From: Paeniglutamicibacter kerguelensis
GTDB taxonomy: Bacteria > Actinomycetota > Actinomycetes > Actinomycetales > Micrococcaceae
DNA length: 64,000 bases
Reading direction: 5' to 3'
NCBI RefSeq assembly: GCF_017876535.1
Contig: NZ_JAGIOF010000001.1
Coordinates: 3,100,001 to 3,164,000 of the forward strand
The notes below the pieces were generated by a model that made no database searches, was not told the DNA's origin, and saw nothing but the letters and a program-made list of their open reading frames with translations. Numbering within the stretch: position 1 is the stretch's first letter; each line of letters begins with the position of its first letter. The position numbers and the translations under genes were made by a program. Of this stretch, positions 42,248 through 51,409 are shown in pieces.

Positions 42248-43831
42248 ATGAGCACCTCGAAACTCACGACCCGATCAGCGCAAGAGCAAGCCGGTTCAAT
42301 GAACCGCAAACGTTGGGCTGCTCTTGTGGTGCTGATGTTCCCCGTTCTCCTGATCTCGGTGGACAACACCGTGCTCAGCTTTGCGGTGCCCGCGCTTTCC
42401 GCGGCGCTGGCCCCTTCCGGCAACCAACTGCTGTGGATCATTGACATCTACCCGCTGGTCCTTGCCGGCCTCCTGGTTCCCATGGGATCGCTCGGCGACC
42501 GCTTCGGCCGCCGCCGCATGCTGCTCATTGGCTCGACCGGTTTTGCGGCAGTTTCCGCAGCCGCGGCGTTTGCCACGAGTGCCGAGCAGCTCATTGCCGC
42601 CCGCGCGCTGCTCGGTATCTTCGGTGCCATGCTGATGCCGGCGACCTTGTCGTTGATCCGCAACATCTTCACGGACGCCAATGAACGCCGCAAGGCCATC
42701 GCCATCTGGGCCGCTGCATTCTCCGGCGGCGCCGCACTCGGACCGATTGTTGGCGGTTTCCTCCTCGAGCACTTCTGGTGGGGTTCGGTATTCCTGCTGG
42801 CCGTGCCGATGCTGCTGCCGCTGCTGATCCTGGGGCCGGTGTTAATTCCGGAATCGCGCGACCCCAAGCCGGGTGCCATCGACCCAATTTCGATCATCCT
42901 GGTCATCATGACCCTGTTGCCCATCGTCTTTGGCGTCAAGGAACTGACCCACTCCGCCTCGCCGTGGGTGGGAATCATGGCCATCGCGATCGGCATTACC
43001 TGCGGCGTGCTCTTTGTATTCCGTCAGCTCAAACGTTCGAACCCGATGCTTGATGTCCGCCTGTTCACCAACCCGGTGTTCTCCGGAGCCCTGACGGTGA
43101 ACCTGCTCAGCATCTTTGGATTCGTTGGTTTCATTTACTTCCTGTCCCAGCACTTGCAGCTGGTCGCCGGAAACACCCCGATGATGGCAGGCGTCCTGAT
43201 GCTGCCCGGCCTTGCCCTGACCGTGACATTCGGGCTTTTGGCCGTCCCGCTGGTGCGCAAGTTCAAGGTCTCCACCGTGATGATTGCCGGCCTGTCACTG
43301 AGCGCCATCGCCTACGGCATAGTGCTTGCCTTTGGGCAGTCGGGCTCCGTCGCGGCGCTAATGATTGCATTCGGCGTATTGGGGGCCGGCGTCGGCATGG
43401 CCGAGACACTGTCCAACGATCTGGCACTATCGGCAGTCCCTGCGTCAAAGGCAGGTGCTGCCTCAGCGATTTCAGAGACGTCCTACGAGGTTGGTTCGGT
43501 ACTTGGCACCGCAGTATTGGGTTCGATTCTCAACGCCGTTTATTCACGCAACCTGCGGGTGCCGGCCGCACTGGACGCCGAACAGGCCGAGGCGGCACGC
43601 CAAACCCTGGGTGGCGCCCATGAGGTCGCTGCGGGCCTTCCTGAATCCCAGGCCTCCATTGCCGATCAGCTTCTCGCTTCCGCGGCAACCGCATTTGATG
43701 CAGGCGTGGTTATCACTTCGGGAATTGCAGTTGCTTTGACGGTAATTACGATTTTCGTTATTTCAAAAACCATCCGCGGGGCACGAACCCCGGAGCATAC
43801 CCCAGCCCCAGAAACAGCGCCTTCCGCATAG
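42248..43831 (+). CDS. MFS multidrug exporter, QacA/SmvA-like (14 TM)
   Basis: A 527-aa DHA2-type drug:H+ antiporter. Helix 1 carries LLISVDNTVLSFAVPAL (acidic residue as in QacA/SmvA). Motif A is MGSLGDRFGRRRMLLIG, and the antiporter motif appears as GGAALGPIVGGFLLEHFWW. About 14 hydrophobic segments. The ATG at 42248 (AGGA upstream) is preferred because an in-frame ATG at 42206 lies upstream of the predicted transcription start. Controlled by the adjacent TetR box. Likely exports cationic or quaternary ammonium-type compounds. Confidence 0.88.
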   Translation: MSTSKLTTRSAQEQAGSMNRKRWAALVVLMFPVLLISVDNTVLSFAVPALSAALAPSGNQLLWIIDIYPLVLAGLLVPMGSLGDRFGRRRMLLIGSTGFAAVSAAAAFATSAEQLIAARALLGIFGAMLMPATLSLIRNIFTDANERRKAIAIWAAAFSGGAALGPIVGGFLLEHFWWGSVFLLAVPMLLPLLILGPVLIPESRDPKPGAIDPISIILVIMTLLPIVFGVKELTHSASPWVGIMAIAIGITCGVLFVFRQLKRSNPMLDVRLFTNPVFSGALTVNLLSIFGFVGFIYFLSQHLQLVAGNTPMMAGVLMLPGLALTVTFGLLAVPLVRKFKVSTVMIAGLSLSAIAYGIVLAFGQSGSVAALMIAFGVLGAGVGMAETLSNDLALSAVPASKAGAASAISETSYEVGSVLGTAVLGSILNAVYSRNLRVPAALDAEQAEAARQTLGGAHEVAAGLPESQASIADQLLASAATAFDAGVVITSGIAVALTVITIFVISKTIRGARTPEHTPAPETAPSA

Positions 43832-43865
43832 AAAGTTCCATGGGCACTTATGCCCACCGATGAAT

Positions 43866-43906
43866 ATGGGTGCCGTAGGAATTGTGATTCCTACGGCACC
43901 CATTTT
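43866..43906 (+). terminator. Intrinsic terminator after QacA-like MFS
   Basis: Perfect 17-bp stem ATGGGTGCCGTAGGAAT / ATTCCTACGGCACCCAT, TGTG loop, then TTTT. Confidence 0.9.
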
Positions 43907-44229
43907 GTGTGGATCTAAAAAATCCCCCGGAATTCCGCACTTTCAACGTCCCTGCACGGCTCCAAAATCCCAAAATAGCGGTGAATACCAGACCTCTAAA
44001 CGGCAAACTTTCTACATTTATGTGCCAAAGGGTAGTAACTGCGCCGATAGTCGCGTACCGTAGTACTTGTAGTTCTAGTTTTTCTCGCAGTAAAGCAGTG
44101 CAAATACCCCGTTGCCGGGGAGAGTACCTTTCTGAACCGCGGTGAATCACGTAGCTGCAAGTGAATTCCACAGTGGAGTTCGCTCCCCTACGTCCCATTT
44201 CAGGACAGTCTCGAAAGGACACACCCATC
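43907..44229 (+). promoter_or_regulatory. Gene-free upstream region and long 5' leader of cspA
   Basis: 323 bp without a credible gene. AT content is higher than the surroundings. Weak promoter-like boxes occur around 44060-44100 (TTGTAG ... GTAAAG). Small hairpins CCCCG/CGGGG (near 44108) and TCCAC/GTGGA (near 44169) lie closer to the gene. A long structured leader is usual for cold-shock mRNAs, but the start point cannot be fixed by eye. Confidence 0.4.
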
Positions 44230-44433
44230 ATGGCAACAGGTACCGTTAAGTGGTTCAACGCCGAAAAGGGCTTCGGCTTCATCGCTCCGGACGACAACTC
44301 CGATGACGTTTTCGCTCACTACTCCGCCATCCAGTCGAACGGCTTCCGTTCGCTTGAAGAAGGCCAGCGCGTAGAGTTCGAAGTAACTCAGGGCCAGAAG
44401 GGCCTTCAGGCCACCGATATCCGCGCTGTCTAA
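44230..44433 (+). CDS. cspA: Cold-shock protein CspA
   Basis: A 67-aa single CSD protein. Typical start [18 protein letters not shown] with RNP1 KGFGFI and RNP2 VFAHY. It binds single-stranded RNA/DNA and acts as an RNA chaperone at low temperature and in growth. Length and sequence ([21 protein letters not shown]) fit actinobacterial CspA. AAAGGA lies about ten bases before the ATG. Monocistronic, with a long leader and its own terminator. Confidence 0.96.
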   Translation: MATGTVKWFNAEKGFGFIAPDDNSDDVFAHYSAIQSNGFRSLEEGQRVEFEVTQGQKGLQATDIRAV

Positions 44434-44470
44434 GTTCGGATCATCACCTTCGGCTAATTAGCTGATTCTA

Positions 44471-44513
44471 TTTGGGCGGTATCTCCTTGCGGAGGTACCG
44501 CCCAAATTGTTTT
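44471..44513 (+). terminator. Intrinsic terminator of cspA
   Basis: TTTGGGCGGTATCTCC / GGAGGTACCGCCCAAA (one G-U pair), TTGC loop, followed by TTGTTTT. Confidence 0.88.
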
Positions 44514-44524
44514 AATCACGCATG

Positions 44525-45182
44525 CTACTGGAGTTCCCAGGGCAAGAAACCGCTCACATGGGCCAGCGAAGGCACATCATCCTGCGTCTTCAGGAGCACA
44601 ATCCAGTCCTCCACACGCCGCGGTTGCGTGGAATCTCCGGGCTGCACGCTCACGCGCATTTTCAGGAATTGGCCGTCACCGGACGACGATGAGCCCACAA
44701 GGCCTAGTAGCCAATACTCGGCTTCGGAGGCCTGCGCCTGCGCACGGGCCCGACGCAGGTTTCCCAGGTTCTCGCCCACCATGGCTTTCCGTAGCTCCGT
44801 AAGGGTCTCGTCCCCCTCCCGGGAATAGAGCACCTGCCCGCAGACCTGCCCTATCGCCTCGGCAAGTGCTTCAAAACAACCCCCCCGTGTGAGATTCAGC
44901 GATCCAGTCCGGCTCATTGGCAATCATGGCTGTCCCGGCATTTGCCCAGTCGCTCAAACGCTCCAGCAGCAGTTCTGCGCCCTTTTCACCGGTTCCTGCT
45001 CCCAGGGGTCCCGGAACCATGAATCCATCGGCGGAGGGGCACCCCGCGGGGAGCTCCTGCATCCTCGGCCGGTCTGCCGATGATGCAGAGGACGATTCGG
45101 TTTCATCCGGGAGAAGAATCGTGCAGGCGCTCAGCAAGCCCAGGAGCAATCCGCACACAGGGACAAGCATCGTCCGCTTCAT
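44525..45182 (-). pseudogene. Lipoprotein gene frameshifted at a G7 tract
   Basis: Two overlapping frames form one broken gene. The 5' part (45182 to about 44880) encodes a lipoprotein signal ([20 protein letters not shown], lipobox LSAC) and runs to a stop just after THTGGLF-like sequence ESHTGGLF. The 3' part continues in another frame (GGCFEALAEAIGQVCGQVLY ... HVSGFLPWELQ). The switch lies in seven consecutive G on the coding strand (plus-strand C at 44880-44886). Removing one G joins both frames into a 218-aa lipoprotein. This is either a sequencing/assembly error, a fixed null allele, or slippage-based on/off switching. Function of the intact protein unknown. Confidence 0.78.
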
Positions 45183-45237
45183 GCTCAGATACTACGTTTC
45201 CTCGGCCACAAAAGTACCCGCAGCAGCCAGCCGGGGA

Positions 45238-46263
45238 ATGAATCAGGCACGGCCGGGGTTGCCATCCTACGTGAGCATTCCCTTGTCGATCCTTGATCTT
45301 GCCCCCATCCGCAGCGGCGGTTCAGCCGCCGAAACATTTGCCGAAAGCGTTCGGCTGGCGCAAACCGCCGAAGCCAACGGCTACACCCGTGTCTGGTACG
45401 CCGAACACCACAACATGTCCTCGATCGCCTCGAGCGCAACGTCGGTGCTCATTGGCCACATTGCCCACCACACCAAGAGCATTCGCTTGGGGTCAGGCGG
45501 CATCATGCTGCCCAACCACTCCCCCTTGGTGATTGCCGAACAGTTCGGCACCCTTGAAACGCTGTTCCCCGGACGCATCGACCTGGGCCTGGGCCGCGCC
45601 CCCGGCACCGACCAACTCACGTTCCAGGCCCTTCGCCGCGACCCCGCCGCTTCCGATGCATTCCCCCATGACGTGCTCGAGCTCCAGGCATACCTCGGCG
45701 AGAATTCGCGCATTGAGGGTGTCAACGCCTACCCCGGGCACGGAACCAACGTGCCCCTGTACATCTTGGGATCCAGCCTCTTCGGCGCCCGGCTTGCCGC
45801 GCAGCTGGGACTGCCGTACTCGTTTGCCTCGCACTTCGCACCCGATGCGTTGGTCCAGGCGACAACCGCTTACCGGAACGAATTCCGGCCCTCGGAATTC
45901 CTCGCCGAACCCCATGTCATTGCGGGCGTGGGAGTCGTCGCTGCCGAAAGCAACTCGGATGCCCACCGGATCATGGAACAGGTCCGACGCGATCGCATCC
46001 AGCTATTCTTGGGCAGGAACCGTCCCACCCCGTTCACCGAAGCCGAGATCGACATGCTCCTGGATTCGTCGCACGGAGAATCGATCATGAACATGCTCAA
46101 GTACACGGCCGTGGGTGACGGCGCCACCGTCGCCCAGTACCTTGAGGACTTCGCGCGCACGGCGCAGGCCGACGAGCTGATCACCGTGCACAACTCCAGC
46201 AGTGCGGCCCAGCGCCTGGCATCCGTGGAAATCACCGCCCGGGCCATGAACCTCGCCGGCTAA
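45238..46263 (+). CDS. LLM-class flavin-dependent oxidoreductase (luciferase-like, MsnO8/YhbW type)
   Basis: A 341-aa bacterial-luciferase-fold enzyme. Characteristic blocks are [52 protein letters not shown] and [15 protein letters not shown]. This matches the MsnO8/YhbW group of F420-independent, FMN-using oxidoreductases. Substrate unknown. The start is uncertain: ATG at 45238 is used here, but GTG at 45271 (giving [13 protein letters not shown], the usual family start) is equally plausible. The 5' region overlaps no other coding sequence. It is divergent from the broken lipoprotein gene. Confidence 0.88.
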   Translation: MNQARPGLPSYVSIPLSILDLAPIRSGGSAAETFAESVRLAQTAEANGYTRVWYAEHHNMSSIASSATSVLIGHIAHHTKSIRLGSGGIMLPNHSPLVIAEQFGTLETLFPGRIDLGLGRAPGTDQLTFQALRRDPAASDAFPHDVLELQAYLGENSRIEGVNAYPGHGTNVPLYILGSSLFGARLAAQLGLPYSFASHFAPDALVQATTAYRNEFRPSEFLAEPHVIAGVGVVAAESNSDAHRIMEQVRRDRIQLFLGRNRPTPFTEAEIDMLLDSSHGESIMNMLKYTAVGDGATVAQYLEDFARTAQADELITVHNSSSAAQRLASVEITARAMNLAG

Positions 46264-46283
46264 TTAGACGCCAAAGGCCAACG

Positions 46284-46341
46284 GGCCGGGCTGTAGACCA
46301 CGAGGAACTTTCCCCTCGAGTGGTTGCAGCCCGGCCTTTTT
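46284..46341 (+). terminator. Intrinsic terminator after LLM oxidoreductase
   Basis: GGCCGGGCTG / CAGCCCGGCC outer stem with an inner CCACGAGG/CCTCGAGTGG arm, followed by TTTTT. Confidence 0.88.
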
Positions 46342-46510
46342 CGCAGGGAAATGGCTCGCTCCAAACGCCCCGGCAGGCCGCGATCACCGTCCCGAACAGG
46401 AAGAAGTGCCACGCGAAATAGTGCCCATTCCCATAACCAAGGATGGGACATAGGCTGTAATCAATCGCGGATCATCCACGAACACCGCGTTTGGTGAATA
46501 GAGGGACACG

Positions 46511-46780
46511 ATGAGCGACATCTATGACGACACGGTCTTTGATGAGCCAATTGACGATGACATGTATGAGCCTGGCGATGGCCGCGATGGCCAGCCCTAT
46601 GAGGGCTCATCCGATAGCCCCGAAACAATGAGGGCGATGGACCCTCTGCGCAGACACCTCTATCTGCTTGACGACGATCTGACGGCCGAAGACGCGACCG
46701 AAGACGAGGAAACCGTGGAAGTGGAATGGGTGGAAGAGCTTTCCGAGGAAGAAGCCGAGGGTCTCGCCTCCGCACCGTAG
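46511..46780 (+). CDS. Small highly acidic protein of unknown function
   Basis: An 89-aa protein with about one third Asp/Glu and almost no Lys (MSDIYDDTVFDEPIDDDMYE; EEVEWVEELSEEE-like tail VEVEWVEELSEEEAEGL). A short central stretch (MRAMDPLRRHLYLLDDDL) might form a helix. Probably soluble and disordered in part. The GAGGGACA before the ATG is a fair ribosome-binding site, and codon use looks native. No family recognised. The upstream gap 46342-46510 shows nothing clear; a hairpin follows directly. Confidence 0.6.
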   Translation: MSDIYDDTVFDEPIDDDMYEPGDGRDGQPYEGSSDSPETMRAMDPLRRHLYLLDDDLTAEDATEDEETVEVEWVEELSEEEAEGLASAP

Positions 46781-46816
46781 GATTGGGGTTGGCAACGTAT
46801 GTTGCCGACCCCAATC
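46781..46816 (+). terminator. Hairpin after acidic protein gene
   Basis: GATTGGGGTTGGCAAC / GTTGCCGACCCCAATC, 16-bp stem (one G-U pair) with GTAT loop, immediately after the stop. No T tract. Confidence 0.65.
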
Positions 46817-46838
46817 ACCTTGAGGCTCGGGAGAACCA

Positions 46839-47774
46839 GTGGTCAATCCGGTGCACCTGCGCACTCTGATCGAAGTCGTAAACCACAAGTCCTTTGCCGT
46901 GGCCGCAACCCGGCTCGGCTACACCCCCTCGGCCGTATCGCAACAGATGACAGCCCTCGAACGCACCACCGGCACAACGCTTTTTACGCGGGGTGCCAAG
47001 AGCATTGAGCCCACGCCTGCGGCCATGACCATGGTCCGCCATGCGCAACGGGTACTCACCGACATCGACGCGCTGCTTGCCGCCACGTCCACCCCCGACC
47101 TTGACCCCAGTGGAAAGCCTCTCCAGGAGTTGCGGCTCGGCATTTTCCCGTCGCTGGCCATCTACACGTTGCCCCGCCTTCTGGGGTCCCCGGATTGGGA
47201 CCAGCTTGGCATAGCGCTTCGTGTGCACGTCGGGGAACCGCACCAAACCGTTGCCGGATTGCGCCAGGACGGCGAACTCGACCTGGCGTTGATCTTCCAG
47301 GTAGGACAGGCCGGACTTGCCTGGCCCGCCCAGCTGGAACGCCAATGGCTGGGTGACGATCCGTTCAGGGTTGTGGTCCCGGCTTCCTGGAAGCTCTCGA
47401 GCTCCTCCACGGTGAGTGCCGAACAGCTGGCCAACATGCCGTGGATCATGCACCATCCCGGCACCAGCGACGCGACGGTCATCTCCCGGCTTTTCTCCGC
47501 GTTCAACATCCACCCGCGGATTGTCGCCTACAGCGACGACTTCAACGCCTCACTGCACATGGCCGCAGCGGGCCTTGGCGCCGCGCTGGTTCCCGAGCTG
47601 GCCATGCTGCAGGCACCGGAAGGCATCCGGGTCATCGATGCGCCGGAGATCAGGTTGGCCCGCAGCATCTTTGCCTTGCAATCCCCCGAAAACCACAACC
47701 CAAAGGTGCGGGTCTTCATGGATCGGCTCACTACCGTACTCGGGGAATTGAGCATCGCGCCCAAACGGCGCTAG
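46839..47774 (+). CDS. LysR-family transcriptional regulator
   Basis: A 311-aa LysR-type regulator. HTH in residues 3-60 (HLRTLIEVVNHKSFAVAATR, LGYTPSAVSQQMTALERTTG), then a periplasmic-binding-like effector domain (about 95-300; ELRLGIFPSLAIYTLP, GLGAALVPELAML). GTG start at 46839 with GGGAG upstream. No divergent partner gene next to it: upstream is the small acidic protein on the same strand, downstream a converging SpoIID-type gene 4 bp away. Its targets cannot be inferred from context. Confidence 0.9.
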   Translation: MVNPVHLRTLIEVVNHKSFAVAATRLGYTPSAVSQQMTALERTTGTTLFTRGAKSIEPTPAAMTMVRHAQRVLTDIDALLAATSTPDLDPSGKPLQELRLGIFPSLAIYTLPRLLGSPDWDQLGIALRVHVGEPHQTVAGLRQDGELDLALIFQVGQAGLAWPAQLERQWLGDDPFRVVVPASWKLSSSSTVSAEQLANMPWIMHHPGTSDATVISRLFSAFNIHPRIVAYSDDFNASLHMAAAGLGAALVPELAMLQAPEGIRVIDAPEIRLARSIFALQSPENHNPKVRVFMDRLTTVLGELSIAPKRR

Positions 47775-47778
47775 GCAA

Positions 47779-50334
47779 CTACCGGTTGCCCCGCACCGTG
47801 CTTGAAGCGACCGAGATACTGGCGCCCGAGCTCTTGCGCACCCCGAGCTTCCCAGCGGCGCTGTTGTCCAGGATCTTCGCGCCGGTGACCTTCATGGTTG
47901 CCTTGTTGGCCGCTGCGATGCCGCCGGTGAACGTTGCTGGTTTGTAGCCGGCCCAACCGTTCTTGCTGATTTCGGTTCCCCGAACGAAGGAGTTCTTTCC
48001 GCCCGAGGCGCTGATGCCCACCTGGCCGTTAAGCCGGATCGTCGAATTCAGGATTTCAGTGGCGGCACCGTTGCTTTGCACGCCGATGCCGTGGTTCACG
48101 GCCACCCGCGAGGAGAACAGCCCCGAATGCGCACCAGAGAGCCGTACGGCACCCGTGTTGCTGGGGTTGGCGTATCCGACCACATTCATCTTGCCCATGC
48201 GCGACCAAGTACCCAGGGAGATGGCGCGGGTTTGCGCTGCCATCGAGTACCTGTACTTCTTGCTGCTGGCCTTGCCCGTGTAGATGGCCCGCCCCTTGTG
48301 GTCGATCCAGTAGGTGCCGGCCTTCACCTTCGCCTTGGAACTGACCCTATTGAGCTGGATCCCGTTGGCAAAGAGAATCTGGGCACTGTTGCACTGGTAG
48401 CCGGTGGTGCATTTGAGCGTTTTGGGTGCCTTGGAAGGGATCTTGCTGGAGGAAATCTTGTAGATCTTGCCCGACTTCTTGGTGCTTACCGCGGTGGTTC
48501 CATCGAAGCGGGTGGAGCTGCTGCCTTGCCCCACCAACGTTTGGCGGGACTTGAGCACCAGGTTCGCCGGATTGTGGGTTCCGGCCTTCAAACAGATGAC
48601 GGCTCCCTCCCGCTGGGAGGCAATCGCCTTGGGGATGCTCGAACTGGTTTTCACCGTCGTGGTACAGAAGTTGTTGGGGTTGATCGTAGTCGCAGCCGGG
48701 GTATTGCCCGATGCATTCACTCCGGAGATCCACGCGGCACGCGCGCCGATGCCGTTGGTCGAACCCCTGAAGGCAGAGCCCGTCAAAGTCTTGGTGCTTC
48801 CCGCCGAAGACGTGGCGGTGGCCGAGCCGATCGTCAGGTCCTTGGCTCTGGTGATCTTCACCGAGACAACGTCGTTGAGCCCGAAGACCTTGGCCATCTT
48901 GGCTTGGCTCACGCTCTGGGTCCATGAGTCATAGGGGTTGTTGGCGCTTGGCTTCAGCGACCATGAGTCGTCCCGGGAACGCAGGTACGGAAGCGCTGCG
49001 CCGCCCCATACGTCCTCGCTGTTGCGGGTGGCTCCGCCGGTGGATGAGGAATAGAGTGTTTCGGCCAGTCGACCTCCGTACATGACGACCTTGCCGGAGG
49101 TCGGCGTGCCCCCGCTGCGGGAGACCGTGGCGTCCACCGCGGCCTTCCACATGGCGCCGTATCCTGGTTGCTCGTTTTCCTTGCGCCATCCGGTGAACTT
49201 TTGGTCCTGCACCTCGTCCGTCACATTGCAGTCGCAGGAGGCCCTCACCTTGTCGATCTTGCGCATGGCGTAGGTGCGTCCCGCAATCGCCTGGGCCTGA
49301 AGCACCGCGCCCGGCCAGGAGGAAGGGACCTCGGCAAGGCCGTAGAGGTACTCGTCGTTCAGGCGGAGCGAAGTCACCAGGTTGACCTGGCTGTCCAGGA
49401 TCCCTGCTTCAAGGACGCCGTGCCTGTAGGTTCCTGGAGTCGATGATTCGGCGTTGGCCTTCGGAATGGAGAGAACGGAACGTTTGCTCGAGGGCCACGC
49501 ACCGGTGCCTTCCCATTCGATGCGAAGTTTGTCCGTGACCTTGTTTGCAGCAACGCTTTGGCCCTTGTCGTTCTTCAGCACGTAGCTCAGCTGGGAACCG
49601 CTCCGGCTGAAAGTCAGCGAGGAGCCGGCCGGTGCCGTATAGGTCTTTTGGGCTGTCGGGTCCTTGACCCGTATCCCGCCGCCGGCCACCGTCACCGAGG
49701 CGGTCGCGGACTTGAGCACCTGCACGCGGATGTCTTTTGCCGCCGCCGTGGCACTTGAGGTGACCTTGGCCGGGTTGTAGTAGTACTCGAGAATTTGCGT
49801 GGCGTTCTTCTTGCCCTCGCTTGCCATCGCCCGGGCGCCGTACTGGCTCATGCCAACTCCGTGCCCCCATCCGGCGCCGGAGACGGTGAAGTCCGGCAGC
49901 TTCGGGACGCTGGGCAGCCAGTAGGAGGTTCCGTTGCTGCGTACCCCGAGCACGCCGCCGCTGAAGTTCTGCCGCGTGTCGCTTCCGGATTTGTATTGCT
50001 CCCCCTTCGGGTAGCCGAACCTGCCGTTTTCCCATCCGGTGTCGGCCCACGCCTTAGCGATGGCGTTGCGCACCGTCAGCGCCCTGCGGTTGTTCGAGTA
50101 GACCACGACGCCGTCGCGGTACGAGCGCCAGGAACTTCCGTCCTTGAGCTTTCCGGAGCCGTCGCTGGCACCGCCCAGGCTCTTGGCCGCCTTGGTCAGG
50201 TACGTGGCGTTGTCCTGCGCGATGCTCGCCGTCGCGACATTCACCGCTGCCGGTTCAAGGGCTGTCGCGGCCGCCGCCGGAACCAGCAAGGCGGCCACCA
50301 GGGCTGCGGAAAGGGCGAGGGCTGTTTTTCTCAT
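47779..50334 (-). CDS. Secreted LGFP-SpoIID-beta-helix protein
   Basis: An 851-aa exported protein. Signal peptide (MRKTALALSAALVAALLVPA). An LGFP-type repeat lies near 90-130 (WENGRFGYPKGEQYKSG). A SpoIID/LytB-like domain follows at about 145-530, with GHGVGMSQYGARAMASEGK and LYGLAEVPSSWPGAVLQAQA; the final third has parallel beta-helix-type repeats (GAVRLSGAHSGLFSSRVAVN, EILNSTIRLNGQVGI). SpoIID proteins bind or cleave peptidoglycan glycan strands lacking peptides; LGFP repeats bind the actinobacterial wall. The combination suggests a wall-associated enzyme or adhesin. ATG 50334 (AAGG six bases upstream) is preferred over 50340. Confidence 0.86.
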   Translation of the reverse strand: MRKTALALSAALVAALLVPAAAATALEPAAVNVATASIAQDNATYLTKAAKSLGGASDGSGKLKDGSSWRSYRDGVVVYSNNRRALTVRNAIAKAWADTGWENGRFGYPKGEQYKSGSDTRQNFSGGVLGVRSNGTSYWLPSVPKLPDFTVSGAGWGHGVGMSQYGARAMASEGKKNATQILEYYYNPAKVTSSATAAAKDIRVQVLKSATASVTVAGGGIRVKDPTAQKTYTAPAGSSLTFSRSGSQLSYVLKNDKGQSVAANKVTDKLRIEWEGTGAWPSSKRSVLSIPKANAESSTPGTYRHGVLEAGILDSQVNLVTSLRLNDEYLYGLAEVPSSWPGAVLQAQAIAGRTYAMRKIDKVRASCDCNVTDEVQDQKFTGWRKENEQPGYGAMWKAAVDATVSRSGGTPTSGKVVMYGGRLAETLYSSSTGGATRNSEDVWGGAALPYLRSRDDSWSLKPSANNPYDSWTQSVSQAKMAKVFGLNDVVSVKITRAKDLTIGSATATSSAGSTKTLTGSAFRGSTNGIGARAAWISGVNASGNTPAATTINPNNFCTTTVKTSSSIPKAIASQREGAVICLKAGTHNPANLVLKSRQTLVGQGSSSTRFDGTTAVSTKKSGKIYKISSSKIPSKAPKTLKCTTGYQCNSAQILFANGIQLNRVSSKAKVKAGTYWIDHKGRAIYTGKASSKKYRYSMAAQTRAISLGTWSRMGKMNVVGYANPSNTGAVRLSGAHSGLFSSRVAVNHGIGVQSNGAATEILNSTIRLNGQVGISASGGKNSFVRGTEISKNGWAGYKPATFTGGIAAANKATMKVTGAKILDNSAAGKLGVRKSSGASISVASSTVRGNR

Positions 50335-50483
50335 GGACATCCTTGAACGACGTTTCGGGTGCGAGATAGCAGGGCGATGAACCCCGATCATACGCGAGCC
50401 GCCCATTCCAGCACCCGGACGGCTCACGTCAACGGCCGAATCCATGAAAGATCACCTGCCGCGGGGCCCCGCTCGGCCCGGCC

Positions 50484-50819
50484 TCAGTCGGTCAGCACCA
50501 GGAAAATGCCCAGTGCCCCGACGCCCACCACGGCCCCGCTCATCGCGAGCACGGCCACGACATCCGCATGGACGCGTTCCAGCGCAATGCCGTGGGACGC
50601 CAGGGCGTAGCGCCTGCGCTGCGTGGCATAGATGCCGCCGGCAGCCAACAGGCACAACGCAAGCATCACCAGGATCCCGGTGCCGTAGTGCGGATACCAC
50701 TTCAGGAAAACCAGCGCCGCCACGCACAGCGACATCGTGGTCCTCCCCCAGGACATCACGGTGCGTTCGGGTTGCAGCCCCGGATCGTCGTGGGAAAGCA
50801 GAGGCCCGTTGACGCTCAC
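50484..50819 (-). CDS. DUF202 family membrane protein (second of pair)
   Basis: A 111-aa protein with three hydrophobic segments. The N-terminal LQPERTVMSWGRTTMSL matches the DUF202 signature (ERTxLAWxRT). It starts at GTG 50819 overlapping the stop of the upstream DUF202 gene (GTGA), so the two are co-translated and probably form a complex. Function unknown. Confidence 0.87.
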   Translation of the reverse strand: MSVNGPLLSHDDPGLQPERTVMSWGRTTMSLCVAALVFLKWYPHYGTGILVMLALCLLAAGGIYATQRRRYALASHGIALERVHADVVAVLAMSGAVVGVGALGIFLVLTD

Positions 50820-51205
50820 AGCTTGGTCGCGATCAGCACCGCCACGATGGCCGCGGCGATTGCTCCGCCCAGGCCCAGGATGGGGATGATCACCGGCAGC
50901 GGCAGCGGCTTGCCGTGGCGCATGGAAAGCTCGATCCTCCGCCAGCGCAGGGCCGCCCCGCCGCTGATCAGCATGCCGATGATGATGAGGAAAACGGAGA
51001 TGCCGGTACGCAGCGGTGCGGGAAATTCGTGGGCGGCGAAGGCCTCAAGGGCGATGCCGCCGGCCAGGAAGGCCAGCGAGGTGCGGATCCAGGCGAGGAA
51101 CGTTCGCTCGTTGGCCAAGGTGAAACGCGGGTCGGGTTCCCTGCCCCCGGGCAGGATGCGCTTGGCCAATGCTCCGCGGTCGTCTTCCTCATCGTATTCA
51201 GCCAT
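50816..51205 (-). CDS. YidH-like DUF202 membrane protein (first of pair)
   Basis: A 129-aa protein. Acidic N-terminus, DUF202 signature LANERTFLAWIRTSLAFLAG, and three hydrophobic helices ending LGGAIAAAIVAVLI. It resembles E. coli YidH, whose neighbour YidG is also DUF202; the same pairing occurs here. Function unknown. ATG at 51205. It is divergent from the 3-hydroxyisobutyryl-CoA hydrolase gene. Confidence 0.88.
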   Translation of the reverse strand: MAEYDEEDDRGALAKRILPGGREPDPRFTLANERTFLAWIRTSLAFLAGGIALEAFAAHEFPAPLRTGISVFLIIIGMLISGGAALRWRRIELSMRHGKPLPLPVIIPILGLGGAIAAAIVAVLIATKL

Positions 51206-51409
51206 CGGCCAGGACCCCTCTCAAACACAGTGCGGCCGAGGCGTTGCCCGACCCAAAATCCCCCTGAAGCCTACCGCGGGAGCACCACGGCGGCGGAATG
51301 TGAAGCCGGACCCGGCCCCGCGGGAATCTGCACTTCGGGGCGCCTGCCTGTAGCGTTTCTACTAGCATTTTGCGCCCTGCACACGGCATTTTCCGGAAGG
51401 ACCCCGACC

